NCBI RefSeq assembly: GCF_014193285.1
Contig: NZ_JACHZE010000011.1
Location: 1 to 64,000 of the forward strand
Length of the DNA: 64,000 nt
Direction: 5' to 3'
From: Atlantibacter sp. RC6
Lineage (GTDB): Bacteria; Pseudomonadota; Gammaproteobacteria; Enterobacterales; Enterobacteriaceae
Below, one piece after another: positions 9,721 through 19,889 of the stretch; the stretch's first letter is position 1, and each line of letters begins with the position of its first letter. Both the position numbers and the translations under genes were made by a program. Under the pieces are notes generated by a model. It did no database searches, was not told where the DNA came from, and saw only the letters and a list, made by a program, of their open reading frames with translations.

Positions 9721-11094
9721 ATGTCTGTGCAGTTGATCGACTGGGATCTGGCCCTTATCCAGAAATATAACTATTCCGGGCCGCGATATACCTCTTATCC
9801 TACCGCGCTTGAATTTTCCGACCAGTACGGCGAAAGCCAGTTCCGCCAGGCGGTGGCGCGCTATCCCGATCGCCCACTGTCGTTGTACGTGCATATCCCG
9901 TTCTGCCATAAGCTCTGCTATTTCTGCGGCTGCAATAAAATCGTCACCCGCCAGCAGCACAAAGCCGATCAGTATCTGGATGCGCTGGAGCAGGAGATCC
10001 TGCACCGCGCACCGTTGTTTGCGGGCCGCACCGTTAAGCAGCTGCACTGGGGCGGCGGCACGCCCACATACCTGAACAAAGCGCAAATCAGCCGTTTGAT
10101 GAATTTGCTGCGCGGCGCATTCAACTTCAACAGCGAGATGGAAATTTCCATCGAAGTTGACCCGCGTGAAATTGAGCTGGATGTGCTCGACCACCTGCGC
10201 GCCGAAGGTTTTAACCGTCTCAGTATGGGCGTGCAGGATTTCAACAAAGAAGTGCAGCGTCTGGTAAACCGCGAGCAGGACGAAGAGTTTATCTTCGCGT
10301 TGCTGAACCATGCGCGGGAAATCGGCTTTACCTCAACCAATATCGACCTGATTTACGGCCTGCCGAAACAGACGCCGGAAAGCTTCGCTTATACGCTACA
10401 GCGGGTGGCGGAACTCAACCCGGATCGCCTGAGCGTATTCAACTACGCGCACCTGCCGACGCTGTTTGCCGCCCAGCGTAAAATCAAAGATGCCGATTTA
10501 CCTACGGCCCAGCAGAAGCTGGATATTCTGCAGCAAACCATCGGATCGCTGATGCAGACCGGCTATCAGTTTATCGGCATGGACCACTTTGCCCGCCCGG
10601 ATGACGAACTGGCGATCGCCCAGCGCGAAGGCGTACTGCACCGTAATTTCCAGGGCTATACCACTCAGGGCGATACCGATCTGCTTGGCCTTGGCGTGTC
10701 GGCGATCAGTATGATTGGCGACAGCTATGCGCAGAACTACAAAGAGCTGAAGCAGTATTATCAGTATGTCGACGAGCGCGGCGACGCCCTGTGGCGCGGC
10801 CTGTCGCTCACTCGCGATGACTGCATCCGCCGTGACGTTATCAAAGCGCTGATCTGTAACTTCCGTCTCGATTTTTCCGCGGTTGAGCAGCAGTGGCAGC
10901 TGAATTTTGCCGACTACTTCGCTGAGGATATGAATCTGTTAGCGCCGCTGGCGAAAGATGGGCTGGTGGATATTGACGAGCAAGGCATTCAGGTAACGCC
11001 AAAAGGCCGCTTGCTGATCCGCAACATCTGTATGTGTTTTGACGTGTATCTGCGCCAGAAAGCGCGAATGCAGCAGTTCTCACGCGTTATCTAA
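9721..11094 (+). CDS. hemN: HemN, oxygen-independent coproporphyrinogen III oxidase
   Basis: A 457-aa radical SAM enzyme that decarboxylates coproporphyrinogen III to protoporphyrinogen IX during anaerobic haem synthesis. The [4Fe-4S] cysteines are C62, C66 and C69, with the additional C71 (PFCHKLCYFCGCNK), and the SAM-binding GGGTPTYL follows. I chose the ATG at 9721 behind AAGGAG rather than the GTG two codons upstream; this gives exactly the 457 aa of E. coli HemN. It is downstream of yihI and convergent with yshB-glnG. Confidence 0.98.
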   Translation: MSVQLIDWDLALIQKYNYSGPRYTSYPTALEFSDQYGESQFRQAVARYPDRPLSLYVHIPFCHKLCYFCGCNKIVTRQQHKADQYLDALEQEILHRAPLFAGRTVKQLHWGGGTPTYLNKAQISRLMNLLRGAFNFNSEMEISIEVDPREIELDVLDHLRAEGFNRLSMGVQDFNKEVQRLVNREQDEEFIFALLNHAREIGFTSTNIDLIYGLPKQTPESFAYTLQRVAELNPDRLSVFNYAHLPTLFAAQRKIKDADLPTAQQKLDILQQTIGSLMQTGYQFIGMDHFARPDDELAIAQREGVLHRNFQGYTTQGDTDLLGLGVSAISMIGDSYAQNYKELKQYYQYVDERGDALWRGLSLTRDDCIRRDVIKALICNFRLDFSAVEQQWQLNFADYFAEDMNLLAPLAKDGLVDIDEQGIQVTPKGRLLIRNICMCFDVYLRQKARMQQFSRVI

Positions 11095-11095
11095 A

Positions 11096-11129
11096 ACCAT
11101 CCCCTCACCGGCCTGGATGAGGGGATGGT
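11096..11129. terminator. Hairpin between hemN and yshB
   Basis: An 11-bp perfect stem (ACCATCCCCTC / GAGGGGATGGT) lies between the convergent ends of hemN and yshB. The flanking T-runs are weak, so it may act as a 3'-end stabiliser or a factor-assisted terminator. Confidence 0.6.
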
Positions 11130-11130
11130 C

Positions 11131-11253
11131 TCAACTAAACAGCCCAAGCAGTGCCGCACAGAGTACAGCCGCGACGGCGGTGTGCGGCGTCTGGCTTGCC
11201 GCTGCGCCCACTTCTGCGCTGCTCGACACAAAATGAATGAATGATTCCAGCAT
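11131..11253 (-). CDS. yshB: YshB, small membrane protein
   Basis: A 40-codon gene beginning MLESFIHFVSSSAEVG and ending TAVAAVLCAALLGLFS. The C-terminal half is one hydrophobic helix. It matches E. coli YshB (36 aa, start MLESIINLVSSGAVDS, end LCAAMIGLFS) in sequence and position between hemN and glnG, with four extra residues in the middle. CGAGGG stands upstream of the ATG. YshB has been linked to intracellular replication in Salmonella (from memory); its molecular function is unknown to me. Confidence 0.85.
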   Translation of the reverse strand: MLESFIHFVSSSAEVGAAASQTPHTAVAAVLCAALLGLFS

Positions 11254-11364
11254 GATTTTTCCCTCGCGTGAACGCGCGTGATCATACTGAAGTTGTTAAT
11301 ACAGTAAAGTACAAAATTGCAGCAGTTTGCGCTAAACGGTCCATATTTACACAGCGGCAAACCG

Positions 11365-12774
11365 CTACTCCATACCCAGTTCTTTCAGCTTACGCGTCAG
11401 GGTGTTGCGGCCCCAGCCTAACAGTCGTGCCGCTTCCTGTTTATGGCCCTGAGTGTGGCGTAATGCTGTGGTTAACAGCGTGCGTTCCATTTCGGGTTGC
11501 GCTTCAGAAAGCAGGTTTTGATGACCGGAACGCAGCGCGCGATCCGCCCACTGCGCCAGCAGCGTCGCCCAGCTGTCCGGCAGCGTCTGGCTCGGGCTGT
11601 CGGGCACCGTGGTTTCGAACAGTTCGCCCGGTAAATCCTGAATCAACACTTCCTGGCCGGCGGCCATTACTGTCAGCCACCGGCAGGTGTTTTCCAACTG
11701 GCGCACGTTGCCCGGCCAGGCGAGGCGCGTCAGCGCCGCTTCGGTCTCCGGGTGCAGTAGCTTGGCTTCTACCCCCAACTCCCGCGCGGCGACCTGTAAA
11801 AAGTGGCGCGCCAGGCGCGGAATATCCTCCCGGCGCTCGCGCAGCGGCGGCAAATGGACGCGGATAACGTTCAGACGATGGAACAAATCCTCACGGAATT
11901 TGCCTTCCTGAACCCGCAGCTCCAGATTCTGGTGGGTGGCGGCGATGATCCGCACGTCCACCTTCACCGGGGCATATCCACCGACACGGTAAAACTGCCC
12001 GTCCGCCAGCACACGCAATAAACGAGTCTGAACGTCCAACGGCATATCGCCGATTTCATCAAGAAACAGCGTGCCGCCGTCGGCCTGTTCAAACCGCCCC
12101 TGGCGAATTTGATTCGCGCCGGTAAATGCGCCTTTCTCATGGCCAAACAGCTCAGACTCAATCAGGTCTTTGGGGATTGCCGCCATATTCAGCGCGATAA
12201 ACGGGGATTTCGCGCGCGGGCTATGGCGATGCAGCGCATGGGCCACCAGCTCTTTACCGGTGCCCGATTCGCCGTTGATCAGCACGCTGATTGACGAACG
12301 CGACAACCGGCCAATAATACGGAACACGTCCTGCATCGCCGGGGCTTCACCGATGATATCGGTGGTCGGCCCGCTGACCGGCGCATTGCGCGGCTGCTGC
12401 TGTTCCTGATAGTGGCTGATCGCGCGTTCAACCAGCGCTACCGCTTCGTCGATATCAAACGGCTTAGGTAGATAATCGAACGCCCCTTGCTGATAGGCGC
12501 TCACGGCGGCATCCAGGTCGGAATGCGCGGTCATTATGATGACCGGAAGCATGGGATGGCGCTGTTTGATTTGCTTAAGCAACGCCAGCCCATCCATGCC
12601 TGGCATGCGGATATCTGATAACAGCACGTCCGGGGTTTTAGTGGTCAACGCATCGAGCACCTCGTTCCCGCTTTCAAATGTCGTGCAGTGCAATCCGGCG
12701 CCGGTGAGCGCTCGCTCCAGCACCCAGCGGATGGAGCTATCGTCATCAACGATCCAGACTATCCCTCGTTGCAT
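11365..12774 (-). CDS. glnG: NtrC (GlnG), nitrogen response regulator
   Basis: A 469-aa sigma-54-dependent activator. The receiver domain (1-120) has phospho-acceptor D54 and K104. The AAA+ domain (about 140-380) has Walker A GESGTGKE (168-175) and the sigma-54 contact loop GAFTGA (215-220). The Fis-type C-terminal HTH ends KQEAARLLGWGRNTLTRKLKELG. I chose the ATG at 12774 (MQRGIVW, preceded by GAGGTG) over the GTG two codons upstream. It is the third gene of glnA-glnL-glnG. When phosphorylated by NtrB it activates glnA and nitrogen-scavenging genes. Confidence 0.98.
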   Translation of the reverse strand: MQRGIVWIVDDDSSIRWVLERALTGAGLHCTTFESGNEVLDALTTKTPDVLLSDIRMPGMDGLALLKQIKQRHPMLPVIIMTAHSDLDAAVSAYQQGAFDYLPKPFDIDEAVALVERAISHYQEQQQPRNAPVSGPTTDIIGEAPAMQDVFRIIGRLSRSSISVLINGESGTGKELVAHALHRHSPRAKSPFIALNMAAIPKDLIESELFGHEKGAFTGANQIRQGRFEQADGGTLFLDEIGDMPLDVQTRLLRVLADGQFYRVGGYAPVKVDVRIIAATHQNLELRVQEGKFREDLFHRLNVIRVHLPPLRERREDIPRLARHFLQVAARELGVEAKLLHPETEAALTRLAWPGNVRQLENTCRWLTVMAAGQEVLIQDLPGELFETTVPDSPSQTLPDSWATLLAQWADRALRSGHQNLLSEAQPEMERTLLTTALRHTQGHKQEAARLLGWGRNTLTRKLKELGME

Positions 12775-12830
12775 AAACACCTCGATATACGCGTTATCGT
12801 TCCGTCCTGGTAACCTGAACGACGCGGCGG

Positions 12831-13880
12831 CTATTTTCTAATGGGAAGGTAAACCGAAAATTCGGTATGACCCGGCCAACTGGTAAATTCGATTTTTCCC
12901 GAATGCTGATCGATCAGATTGCGGGCGATAGACAGCCCCAACCCGGTGCCGCCTTCGCGACCGCTGACCATCGGGTAAAACAGCGTGTCCTGCAAATGGG
13001 CCGGAATACCCGGGCCGTTGTCTTCCACATCAATCCGCGCCGCCAGCCGGTAGCGCACGCCATGCAGCGTCAGCTGGAATGCCGTGCGGGTTCGCAGCGT
13101 GATTTCTCCGCCCTCACTCCCCAGCGCCTGTAGCGCGTTACGCACAATATTCAGCAGCACCTGTTCGATTTGATCGGGGTCGTGTGCCAGTTCCGGCAGG
13201 CTGGGGTCGTAATCACGAATTAACGTGACGTTCTCGGGCAACTCCATCGACACCAGCTTCACCACGCGCTCCGCCACTTTATGGATGCTTTCCGTCACAT
13301 GCATCCCCGGCTGTTGCGGGCCAAGCAGCCTGTCGACCAGATTACGCAGCCGGTCGGCTTGCTCAATAATGACTTTGGTGTACTCCGTCAGCGACGGATC
13401 GGGTAGCGCTTTACTCAACAATTGCGCAGCGCCGCGCAAACCGCCGAGCGGATTTTTAATTTCATGCGCCAGGCCGCGCACTAAATCACGCGCGGCTATC
13501 TGTTGGGCGTGCTGCAACTGTTCCTGGCTCAAGCGGCGTTGGTTATCCATCGGCGCCATTTCCAGCAGGATCAGCGTATCCGGCAAGCGCTGGGCGGTCA
13601 GGGAAAGAATGTGCGAACGCCCGTCGATCACCAGCGTCACTTCGTTATCGGTAAAACCCTGGCCTGCGTTGAGGCTCTCCTGCATCAGCGCGATATTGAG
13701 CGAAAAATAGCTCAGCAGTTCCGGCAACGGTGTGCCGTACAGTTTGCGTGAGCTTTGGGCGAGCAACTGCTGGGCGGCAGGGTTGGCGTAATGGACCGCC
13801 AGCTCGTCATCCACCAGCAAAATGCTGTTAATCAAAGAATTGAGGATCTGCCCAGCATCGGGCAGCATGCCTGTTGCCAT
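12831..13880 (-). CDS. glnL: NtrB (GlnL), nitrogen sensor kinase/phosphatase
   Basis: A 349-aa cytoplasmic histidine kinase, the same length as E. coli NtrB. An N-terminal PAS domain (about 10-110) precedes the H-box [12 protein letters not shown] with phosphorylated H139 and the HATPase domain (N-box [11 protein letters not shown]-boxes DNGPGIP and [10 protein letters not shown]). PII (GlnB) controls its switch between kinase and phosphatase. It lies 56 bp upstream of glnG and about 140 bp downstream of glnA, with its own promoter overlapped by an NtrC site. Confidence 0.98.
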   Translation of the reverse strand: MATGMLPDAGQILNSLINSILLVDDELAVHYANPAAQQLLAQSSRKLYGTPLPELLSYFSLNIALMQESLNAGQGFTDNEVTLVIDGRSHILSLTAQRLPDTLILLEMAPMDNQRRLSQEQLQHAQQIAARDLVRGLAHEIKNPLGGLRGAAQLLSKALPDPSLTEYTKVIIEQADRLRNLVDRLLGPQQPGMHVTESIHKVAERVVKLVSMELPENVTLIRDYDPSLPELAHDPDQIEQVLLNIVRNALQALGSEGGEITLRTRTAFQLTLHGVRYRLAARIDVEDNGPGIPAHLQDTLFYPMVSGREGGTGLGLSIARNLIDQHSGKIEFTSWPGHTEFSVYLPIRK

Positions 13881-13899
13881 TTAGCAGTCTCCGGAAATT

Positions 13900-13916
13900 T
13901 GCACCAATTTAGTGCA
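13900..13916. promoter_or_regulatory. NtrC site at the glnL promoter
   Basis: TGCACCAATTTAGTGCA is a near-perfect match to the NtrC operator TGCACCNNNNNGGTGCA. It lies 20 bp upstream of glnL. In E. coli NtrC represses glnLp from this position. Confidence 0.85.
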
Positions 13917-13964
13917 GTATAGCGTTAGACAGGCGAAAAGCCTCTAAAATCAGCTTATTGGTGG

Positions 13965-13992
13965 AGAAAAAAGCCCATCCGGAGATGGGCTA
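13965..13992 (-). terminator. Terminator downstream of glnA
   Basis: On the minus strand an 8-bp stem (AGCCCATC with complement GATGGGCT) is followed by a run of six T. It separates glnA from glnLG and would allow high glnA but low glnLG expression from the glnA promoter. Confidence 0.85.
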
Positions 13993-14022
13993 AAATTCCA
14001 CGGCAACATTAACGACTACAAA

Positions 14023-15432
14023 TTAAACGCTGTAGTACAGCTCAAACTCTACCGGGTGCGGAGTCATGCGCACGCGGTCGTTTTCTTCACGACGCAGGGC
14101 AATGTAGGCATCGATAGCTTCGTCAGTGAATACACCGCCGGCAGTCAGGAACTCGCGGTCCAGATCCAGCTCGTTCAGTGCTTCTTCCAGAGAGCCTGCA
14201 ACCTGCGGGATTTCTTTCGCTTCTTCCGGCGGCAGGTCATACAGGTTTTTATCCATGGCTTCGCCCGGATGGATTTTGTTCTTGATACCGTCAAGGCCAG
14301 CCATCAGCAGCGCAGCGAAGCACAGGTACGGGTTAGCAGCCGGGTCCGGGAAACGCACTTCGATACGACGCGCTTTCGGAGACGCGACCACCGGAATACG
14401 GATGGAGGCGGAACGGTTACGGGCAGAGTAGGCCAGCATAACCGGCGCTTCGTAACCCGGGACCAGACGCTTGTAGGAGTTGGTGGTCGGGTTAGACAGG
14501 GCGTTGATCGCTTTAGCGTGTTTGATTACGCCGCCGATGTAGAACAGCGCCTGCTCAGACAGACCCGCGTATTTGTCGCCAGAGAACAGGTTGGTGCCGT
14601 TCTTGGACAGGGACATGTGGCAGTGCATACCGGAACCGTTATCGCCGAACATCGGTTTTGGCATAAAGGTCGCGGTTTTGCCGAAGCGGTGCGCCACGTT
14701 GTGCACCACATATTTGTAGATCTGAATTTCGTCTGCTTTTTTAGTCATGGTATTGAAGCGAGTAGCCACTTCGTTCTGACCAGCAGTCGCCACTTCGTGG
14801 TGGTGCGCTTCAACAACCAGGCCCATTTCTTCCATGGTCAGACACATAACAGAACGGATGTCCTGTGCAGAGTCGACTGGCGGAACCGGGAAATAACCGC
14901 CTTTCACGCCCGGACGGTGGCCTTTGTTGCCGCCTTCGTATTTGGTGGAGGAGTTCCATGCGCCTTCGATATCGTCGATAGCCACATGAGAACCCGAAAT
15001 GGTGCTGCCGAAACGGATGTCATCAAACAGGAAGAATTCCGGCTCTGGCCCGAACAGCACGGTATCCGCGATACCGGTGGAGCGCAGGTACTCTTCAGCG
15101 CGCTTAGCGATGGAACGCGGGTCGCGGTCATAACCCTGCATGGTGCCCGGCTCAAGGATATCGCAACGGATAATCAGGGTCGGTTCTTCGTAGAACGGGT
15201 CCAGCACAGCGGTGGATGCGTCAGGCATCAGCACCATGTCAGATTCGTTGATGCCTTTCCAGCCACCAATCGAGGAGCCATCAAACATTTTGCCTTCTTC
15301 GAAGAAGTCAGCATTTACCTGATGGGAAGGGATTGTGACGTGCTGCTCTTTACCTTTGGTATCAGTGAAGCGCAGATCAACAAACTTCACTTCATGTTCG
15401 TTCAGCATCGTCAGAATGTGTTCGGCGGACAT
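14023..15432 (-). CDS. glnA: Glutamine synthetase type I
   Basis: A 469-aa dodecameric enzyme that makes glutamine from glutamate, ammonia and ATP. Family signatures include [10 protein letters not shown], the ATP-binding [14 protein letters not shown], the glutamate-binding [17 protein letters not shown], and the adenylylation loop NLYDLPPEE carrying the regulated tyrosine. I used the ATG at 15432 (MSAEHILTM, behind GGGAGAG) instead of a longer upstream frame; this matches the E. coli length. Upstream are a sigma-54 promoter and several NtrC sites. A strong terminator follows; in E. coli this 3' region yields the sRNA GlnZ, which I could not confirm here. Confidence 0.99.
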   Translation of the reverse strand: MSAEHILTMLNEHEVKFVDLRFTDTKGKEQHVTIPSHQVNADFFEEGKMFDGSSIGGWKGINESDMVLMPDASTAVLDPFYEEPTLIIRCDILEPGTMQGYDRDPRSIAKRAEEYLRSTGIADTVLFGPEPEFFLFDDIRFGSTISGSHVAIDDIEGAWNSSTKYEGGNKGHRPGVKGGYFPVPPVDSAQDIRSVMCLTMEEMGLVVEAHHHEVATAGQNEVATRFNTMTKKADEIQIYKYVVHNVAHRFGKTATFMPKPMFGDNGSGMHCHMSLSKNGTNLFSGDKYAGLSEQALFYIGGVIKHAKAINALSNPTTNSYKRLVPGYEAPVMLAYSARNRSASIRIPVVASPKARRIEVRFPDPAANPYLCFAALLMAGLDGIKNKIHPGEAMDKNLYDLPPEEAKEIPQVAGSLEEALNELDLDREFLTAGGVFTDEAIDAYIALRREENDRVRMTPHPVEFELYYSV

Positions 15433-15512
15433 ACTTACTCTCCCGGATTGGTCATCGTCGTCGTGGAATTGCACTGCTCAACAGTTGGTGTTTTCACCCT
15501 GATTTAGATAAA

Positions 15513-15527
15513 GCGAAATCTGTGCCA
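15513..15527 (-). promoter_or_regulatory. Sigma-54 promoter glnAp2
   Basis: On the minus strand TGGCACAGATTTCGC has the -24 GG and -12 GC of sigma-54 promoters with correct 10-bp spacing. It matches E. coli glnAp2 and lies about 80 bp upstream of the glnA start. Confidence 0.93.
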
Positions 15528-15560
15528 ACTTTCAAATTACCCTAAAAAGGCGCTATTATG

Positions 15561-15574
15561 CGCACCATAGTGCA
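15561..15574. promoter_or_regulatory. Low-affinity NtrC-like site upstream of glnA
   Basis: CGCACCATAGTGCA is a shortened version of the NtrC palindrome, between the sigma-54 promoter and the two strong enhancer sites. It resembles the weaker governor-type sites of the E. coli glnA control region. Confidence 0.5.
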
Positions 15575-15600
15575 AAAGGGCTGCACCAGGATGGATATCT

Positions 15601-15649
15601 TGCACCAATATAGTGCTCATGTGTGAATAATGAGCACCGTATTGGTGCA
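15601..15649. promoter_or_regulatory. Two NtrC enhancer sites for glnA
   Basis: TGCACCAATATAGTGC (15601-15616) and GCACCGTATTGGTGCA (15634-15649) fit the NtrC consensus. They are centred about 33 bp (three helical turns) apart, so two dimers can load on one DNA face as in E. coli. They lie about 75-135 bp upstream of the sigma-54 promoter. Confidence 0.9.
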
Positions 15650-15800
15650 ATTTTCGTTGGGCGCTCTCTTTTTTGCTTCGTGAAACCGATCACAATCCCT
15701 TACTGTTTACATTGTTTGTAAAGGTTCTTTGTGATCCTGTTTAGTCCTTCGATTAATACGTGTACAATAACGCGCTATTTCTAATGCCTGAGGCAAAGTT

Positions 15801-17624
15801 GTGATCGAAAATCTGCGTAACATCGCCATCATTGCGCACGTTGACCATGGGAAAACGACCCTGGTTGACAAGCTGCTGCAGCAATCCGGTACGTTCAGCG
15901 AACGTGCTGAGACCACAGAACGTGTGATGGACTCCAACGATTTGGAGAAAGAGCGTGGGATTACCATCCTCGCTAAAAACACCGCTATCAAATGGAATGA
16001 CTACCGTATCAACATCGTTGATACCCCGGGGCACGCCGACTTCGGTGGAGAAGTTGAACGTGTTATGTCCATGGTGGACTCAGTACTGCTGGTTGTGGAT
16101 GCAATGGATGGCCCAATGCCGCAGACCCGCTTCGTAACCAAGAAAGCGTTTGCCCACGGTTTGAAGCCGATTGTTGTTATCAACAAAGTTGACCGTCCTG
16201 GCGCGCGTCCGGACTGGGTTGTCGATCAGGTATTCGACCTGTTCGTAAACCTCGACGCGACTGACGAGCAGCTGGACTTCCCGATTATTTATGCTTCTGC
16301 GCTGATGGGTATTGCAGGTAACGATCACACCGACATGGCGGAAGACATGACCCCGCTGTATCAGGCTATCGTCGACCACGTACCGTCTCCGAACGTTGAC
16401 CTCGACGGTCCGTTCCAGATGCAGATCTCCCAGCTCGATTACAACAACTACGTTGGCGTTATCGGCATCGGTCGCATCAAGCGCGGTAAAGTGAAGCCTA
16501 ACCAGCAGATCACCCTAATCGACAGCGAAGGCAAAACCCGTAACGGTAAAGTCGGTAAAGTGCTGACTCACCTTGGCCTTGAGCGTATCGACAGCGACCT
16601 GGCGGAAGCGGGCGATATCGTGGCGATCACCGGTCTGGGCGAGCTGAATATCTCCGACACGCTGTGCGACCCGCAAAACGTGGAAGCGCTGCCGGCCCTG
16701 TCTGTCGACGAGCCGACCGTGACCATGTTCTTCAACGTCAACACCTCGCCGTTCTGCGGTAAAGAAGGTAAGTTCGTGACCTCTCGTCAGATCCTTGAGC
16801 GTCTGAACAAAGAGCTGGTGCACAATGTGGCGCTGCGCGTGGAAGAAACTGAAGACTCCGATGCGTTCCGCGTATCCGGTCGTGGCGAACTGCACCTGTC
16901 GGTGCTGATCGAAAACATGCGTCGTGAAGGCTTCGAACTGGCTGTGTCCCGTCCGAAAGTTATCAACCGCGTGATTGATGGCCGCATGCAGGAACCGTTC
17001 GAAAACGTCACCCTGGATATCGAAGAGCAGCACCAGGGCGCTGTGATGCAAGCCATGGGCGAGCGTAAAGGCGACGTGAAAGACATGATCCCTGACGGCA
17101 AAGGTCGTATTCGTCTGGATTACCTGATCCCGGCGCGTGGCCTGATCGGTTTCCGTACCGAGTTCATGACCATGACCTCCGGTACTGGTCTGCTGTATTC
17201 CACCTTCAGCCATTACGACGACGTGCGTCCGGGCGAAATCGGCCAGCGTAATAACGGCGTGCTGATCTCTAACGGCCAGGGCAAAGCGGTTGCGTTTGCG
17301 CTGTTCGGTTTGCAGGATCGCGGCAAGCTGTTCCTGGGCCACGGCGCGGAAGTGTACGAAGGCCAGATTATCGGTATTCACAGCCGTTCCAACGACCTGA
17401 CCGTTAACTGCCTGACCGGTAAAAAACTGACCAACATGCGCGCGTCCGGTACCGACGAAGCCACGGTCCTGGTTCCGCCGATCAAAATGTCTCTGGAGCA
17501 GGCGCTGGAGTTTATCGATGATGACGAACTGGTCGAAGTGACCCCGACGTCCATCCGTATCCGTAAACGTCACCTGACTGAGAACGATCGCCGTCGCGCC
17601 GCTCGCGGTTCGAAAGAAGACTAA
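15801..17624 (+). CDS. typA: BipA/TypA, ribosome-associated GTPase
   Basis: A 607-aa translational GTPase related to EF-G and LepA, needed for 50S assembly at low temperature and for stress and virulence traits. G1 is AHVDHGKTT (12-20), G2 region RGIT, G3 DTPGHADF, G4 NKVD; the EF-G-like domains and the BipA-specific C-terminal domain follow. Translation starts at GTG (VIENLRN) behind TGAGG. It diverges from glnA, and the glnA NtrC sites lie in the shared upstream region. The last residues (ARGSKED) differ from K-12 in the variable tail. Confidence 0.98.
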   Translation: MIENLRNIAIIAHVDHGKTTLVDKLLQQSGTFSERAETTERVMDSNDLEKERGITILAKNTAIKWNDYRINIVDTPGHADFGGEVERVMSMVDSVLLVVDAMDGPMPQTRFVTKKAFAHGLKPIVVINKVDRPGARPDWVVDQVFDLFVNLDATDEQLDFPIIYASALMGIAGNDHTDMAEDMTPLYQAIVDHVPSPNVDLDGPFQMQISQLDYNNYVGVIGIGRIKRGKVKPNQQITLIDSEGKTRNGKVGKVLTHLGLERIDSDLAEAGDIVAITGLGELNISDTLCDPQNVEALPALSVDEPTVTMFFNVNTSPFCGKEGKFVTSRQILERLNKELVHNVALRVEETEDSDAFRVSGRGELHLSVLIENMRREGFELAVSRPKVINRVIDGRMQEPFENVTLDIEEQHQGAVMQAMGERKGDVKDMIPDGKGRIRLDYLIPARGLIGFRTEFMTMTSGTGLLYSTFSHYDDVRPGEIGQRNNGVLISNGQGKAVAFALFGLQDRGKLFLGHGAEVYEGQIIGIHSRSNDLTVNCLTGKKLTNMRASGTDEATVLVPPIKMSLEQALEFIDDDELVEVTPTSIRIRKRHLTENDRRRAARGSKED

Positions 17625-17643
17625 GATTGTTTTGAGTGATGCC

Positions 17644-17675
17644 AAAAGCCGCTGAAGATTTTCAGCGGCTTTTTT
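17644..17675. terminator. Bidirectional terminator between typA and ompL
   Basis: AAAAGCCGCTGAA / TTCAGCGGCTTTTTT with a short loop. It has A- and T-tracts on either side and serves the convergent genes typA and ompL. Confidence 0.9.
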
Positions 17676-17677
17676 GT

Positions 17678-18364
17678 TTAAAACGAATACCGTAACCCTA
17701 ACCGTATCCGGTACTGCTCCTTGTTATACGCATTCCATCGGTCCAGCCACTGTAATTCCAGATACGGCAACCAGTGCTGATCGACTTTATACCGAAAGCC
17801 ATTCGTAATTTCCCAGTGATGGTCCTTACCATTTTTGCTGTGATAATCATTCACACGCTGGAAAAAATGGGGCTCAAAAATATAGGTGAACTGATCGGTG
17901 ACTTTAAAATTCCAGTAATTCGCCAGTTCATGGGTATCGTTTTTATCCATCTCGCCGTGAAGATCGGGAGTATCATAATTATTATGGTTATAACGGTAAC
18001 GGAAGGTCAGGTTAAACCAGGGCGCAAACTTATAGTTAGTGTCTAAATAAACGGCCCCGCCAGAACCATCACGGCTGTCATTAATTAATCCGCCGGGCTG
18101 GAAGGTTAATTTATCGGTGGGTCTGAAGAGTGGATACCAGCCTTCTATTTCATTATAACTGTGTTTAATTTCATCCCATCTGCCGACATTATAGGCATTC
18201 GTCGCCATAATGCCTGCGCCCATATCAAAGTTATACCCCGCTCTGAGGATAACTTCGTGGAGGTCTGAGGCTGTGTTATAAGCTTCACGCGTTTCAACAT
18301 ACGCCCCGGCGAATACCGGGCCAGAGACCAATAACACCATCGCTGCTGTGAGTGATTTTTTCAT
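17678..18364 (-). CDS. ompL: OmpL (YshA), sulfoquinovose-locus porin
   Basis: A 228-aa outer-membrane protein of the KdgM-type small porins (12-stranded barrel). It has a signal peptide (MKKSLTAAMVLLVSGPVFA, cut before GAYVETREAYN) and many aromatic-alternating strands ending in the C-terminal ..RIRLGLRYSF. The final Phe is the BAM recognition signal. I took the internal ATG at 18364 since residues before it do not form a signal peptide. It is the last gene of the sulfoquinovose operon and probably admits sulfoquinovose or its glycosides. Confidence 0.93.
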   Translation of the reverse strand: MKKSLTAAMVLLVSGPVFAGAYVETREAYNTASDLHEVILRAGYNFDMGAGIMATNAYNVGRWDEIKHSYNEIEGWYPLFRPTDKLTFQPGGLINDSRDGSGGAVYLDTNYKFAPWFNLTFRYRYNHNNYDTPDLHGEMDKNDTHELANYWNFKVTDQFTYIFEPHFFQRVNDYHSKNGKDHHWEITNGFRYKVDQHWLPYLELQWLDRWNAYNKEQYRIRLGLRYSF

Positions 18365-18441
18365 TATTTTTCCATGTATCAAGTACAGAAAGGCCGCCCT
18401 CATGCACGCATGAAGGGAATGCAAAACGGCCAGGTTTTTAG

Positions 18442-19866
18442 TTATAAAGTGACAGCTGACGCTTTATTTTCTTTATTGATTTCAGGTTCAGGGGATAGGC
18501 TTTTTTTGCGTTTTCCGAGCTCCTCAATAATAAAGGCGAATCGTTGTTCATTGAGTTTATAAAACAGACCCATAGTTAATGCGGCGATAATCGCCAGGCT
18601 ACAGGGCCAAAGAAAAATAAGCTGACGCAGACCCAATAGCGTTGCTTCGCTCTGGGTGATATGCGGGATATAGCCGATTTGCGTTAACATAATGCCCGGC
18701 AGGAATCCGGCCAGCGCGGCGGAAATCTTTCGCGAAAAGGTATACCCGGTATAAACCGAACCTTCGGCGCGAATCCCGGTTTTCCATTCGCCGTAATCCA
18801 CGGTATCTGGCACCAGCGCCCAGTTAAGACTGTTCACAAAAGCCGTGCCGAAAAACGCCATGCAGGAAAACAGCACGAACATCAGCGAACTGCTGCCCCA
18901 GATAAAATTCAGCACATCGCCCACCGCCCACAGGATTAATCCGCTCAAATAAACCTGCTTCTTACCAAAGCGTTTTACCGCGCCCGGGACCAATAACACA
19001 CCCACCAGGATACAGCCCATACTGAAAAAACCCATCCATGACAGCAGGTGGATATCGTTCAGAACGTACTGGGTGTAATAAACCTGAATGGCCAGTTTGA
19101 TGTTAAAGGCCGCCAGTGTGCACAGGTTAGCGATACACAGCACCAGCAGCGGCGGATTGCGGAAGATGGCGCAAAACGATTTAAAAATGCTCGGCTTATG
19201 GTGAGCAGGTATGACTTCCACATAGCGCTCTTTTACCCCACTGTAGCACCACCAGATGCAGCATAGCCCGCCAGTGACAAACAGCATGGCCGCCACCAGA
19301 TAACCTAATGACGAACTGGCAGTAAACATTGCCTGAATCGGCATAAATCCAACGGTGCAAATCAGCAACCCCACTGTAGCGCCGCCCTGCCGCCAGGCGG
19401 CGAGCTGGGCGCGCTCATTGGGATTTTTAGTGATAGCAGGTACCATCGCGCCGTAGGAACAGTTCATCAGGCTGTAGAACAGGCCGAACAGCATAAACAG
19501 CACTGTCGCCACCGCGGTTTTTACCGCCAGACCAAAACCGTTGGTCATAAACTGCGCGGTGGCCACCAGCGCAACCGGTATAGAGGCATACAGAATAAAA
19601 GGCCTGAATTTCCCCTTCGGGCCAATAGTACGGCGCGAGTCCAGCAATACGCCGGTGAGCATATCGGTGAACGCGGTAAAGAATTTCGCCACCAGAAAGA
19701 TCACGCCGCCGTAAAACGCGGGCAGGCCCAGCTCATCGGTATAAAACTTCAAAAGATACAGCGTACCGATTGACAACATCAGGTTCGAGCCGACATCGCC
19801 CATTCCGTAGGCGCATTTCTCCCGCAGGCTCAGCTTTAGGGTTAACGGATCAGGGGTCGTGTTCAT
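18442..19866 (-). CDS. yihO: YihO, GPH-family sulfoquinovose-type permease
   Basis: A 474-aa, 12-helix sugar:cation symporter of the GPH (MelB) family. It has the conserved N-terminal LREKCAYGMGDVGSNL and GAMVPAITKNPNERAQLAAWRQGGA, and the C-terminal half ..VPDTVDYGEWKTGIRAEG. In E. coli YihO is the proposed importer of sulfoquinovose or its glycerol glycoside. The start is the ATG at 19866 after GAGG. It is closely related to the adjacent YihP, so the two arose by duplication. Confidence 0.93.
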   Translation of the reverse strand: MNTTPDPLTLKLSLREKCAYGMGDVGSNLMLSIGTLYLLKFYTDELGLPAFYGGVIFLVAKFFTAFTDMLTGVLLDSRRTIGPKGKFRPFILYASIPVALVATAQFMTNGFGLAVKTAVATVLFMLFGLFYSLMNCSYGAMVPAITKNPNERAQLAAWRQGGATVGLLICTVGFMPIQAMFTASSSLGYLVAAMLFVTGGLCCIWWCYSGVKERYVEVIPAHHKPSIFKSFCAIFRNPPLLVLCIANLCTLAAFNIKLAIQVYYTQYVLNDIHLLSWMGFFSMGCILVGVLLVPGAVKRFGKKQVYLSGLILWAVGDVLNFIWGSSSLMFVLFSCMAFFGTAFVNSLNWALVPDTVDYGEWKTGIRAEGSVYTGYTFSRKISAALAGFLPGIMLTQIGYIPHITQSEATLLGLRQLIFLWPCSLAIIAALTMGLFYKLNEQRFAFIIEELGKRKKSLSPEPEINKENKASAVTL

Positions 19867-19889
19867 GTCGATCCTCGTTATAGTGGTTT

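Noticed and set aside
14056-15507. 483-codon open frame on the plus strand opposite glnA
   Set aside because: It is the exact antisense of a highly expressed, conserved gene; its open state follows from glnA codon bias and the product resembles nothing known.
16515-17645. 376-codon open frame opposite typA
   Set aside because: A shadow of typA caused by biased codon use, with no ribosome binding site or protein-like domains.
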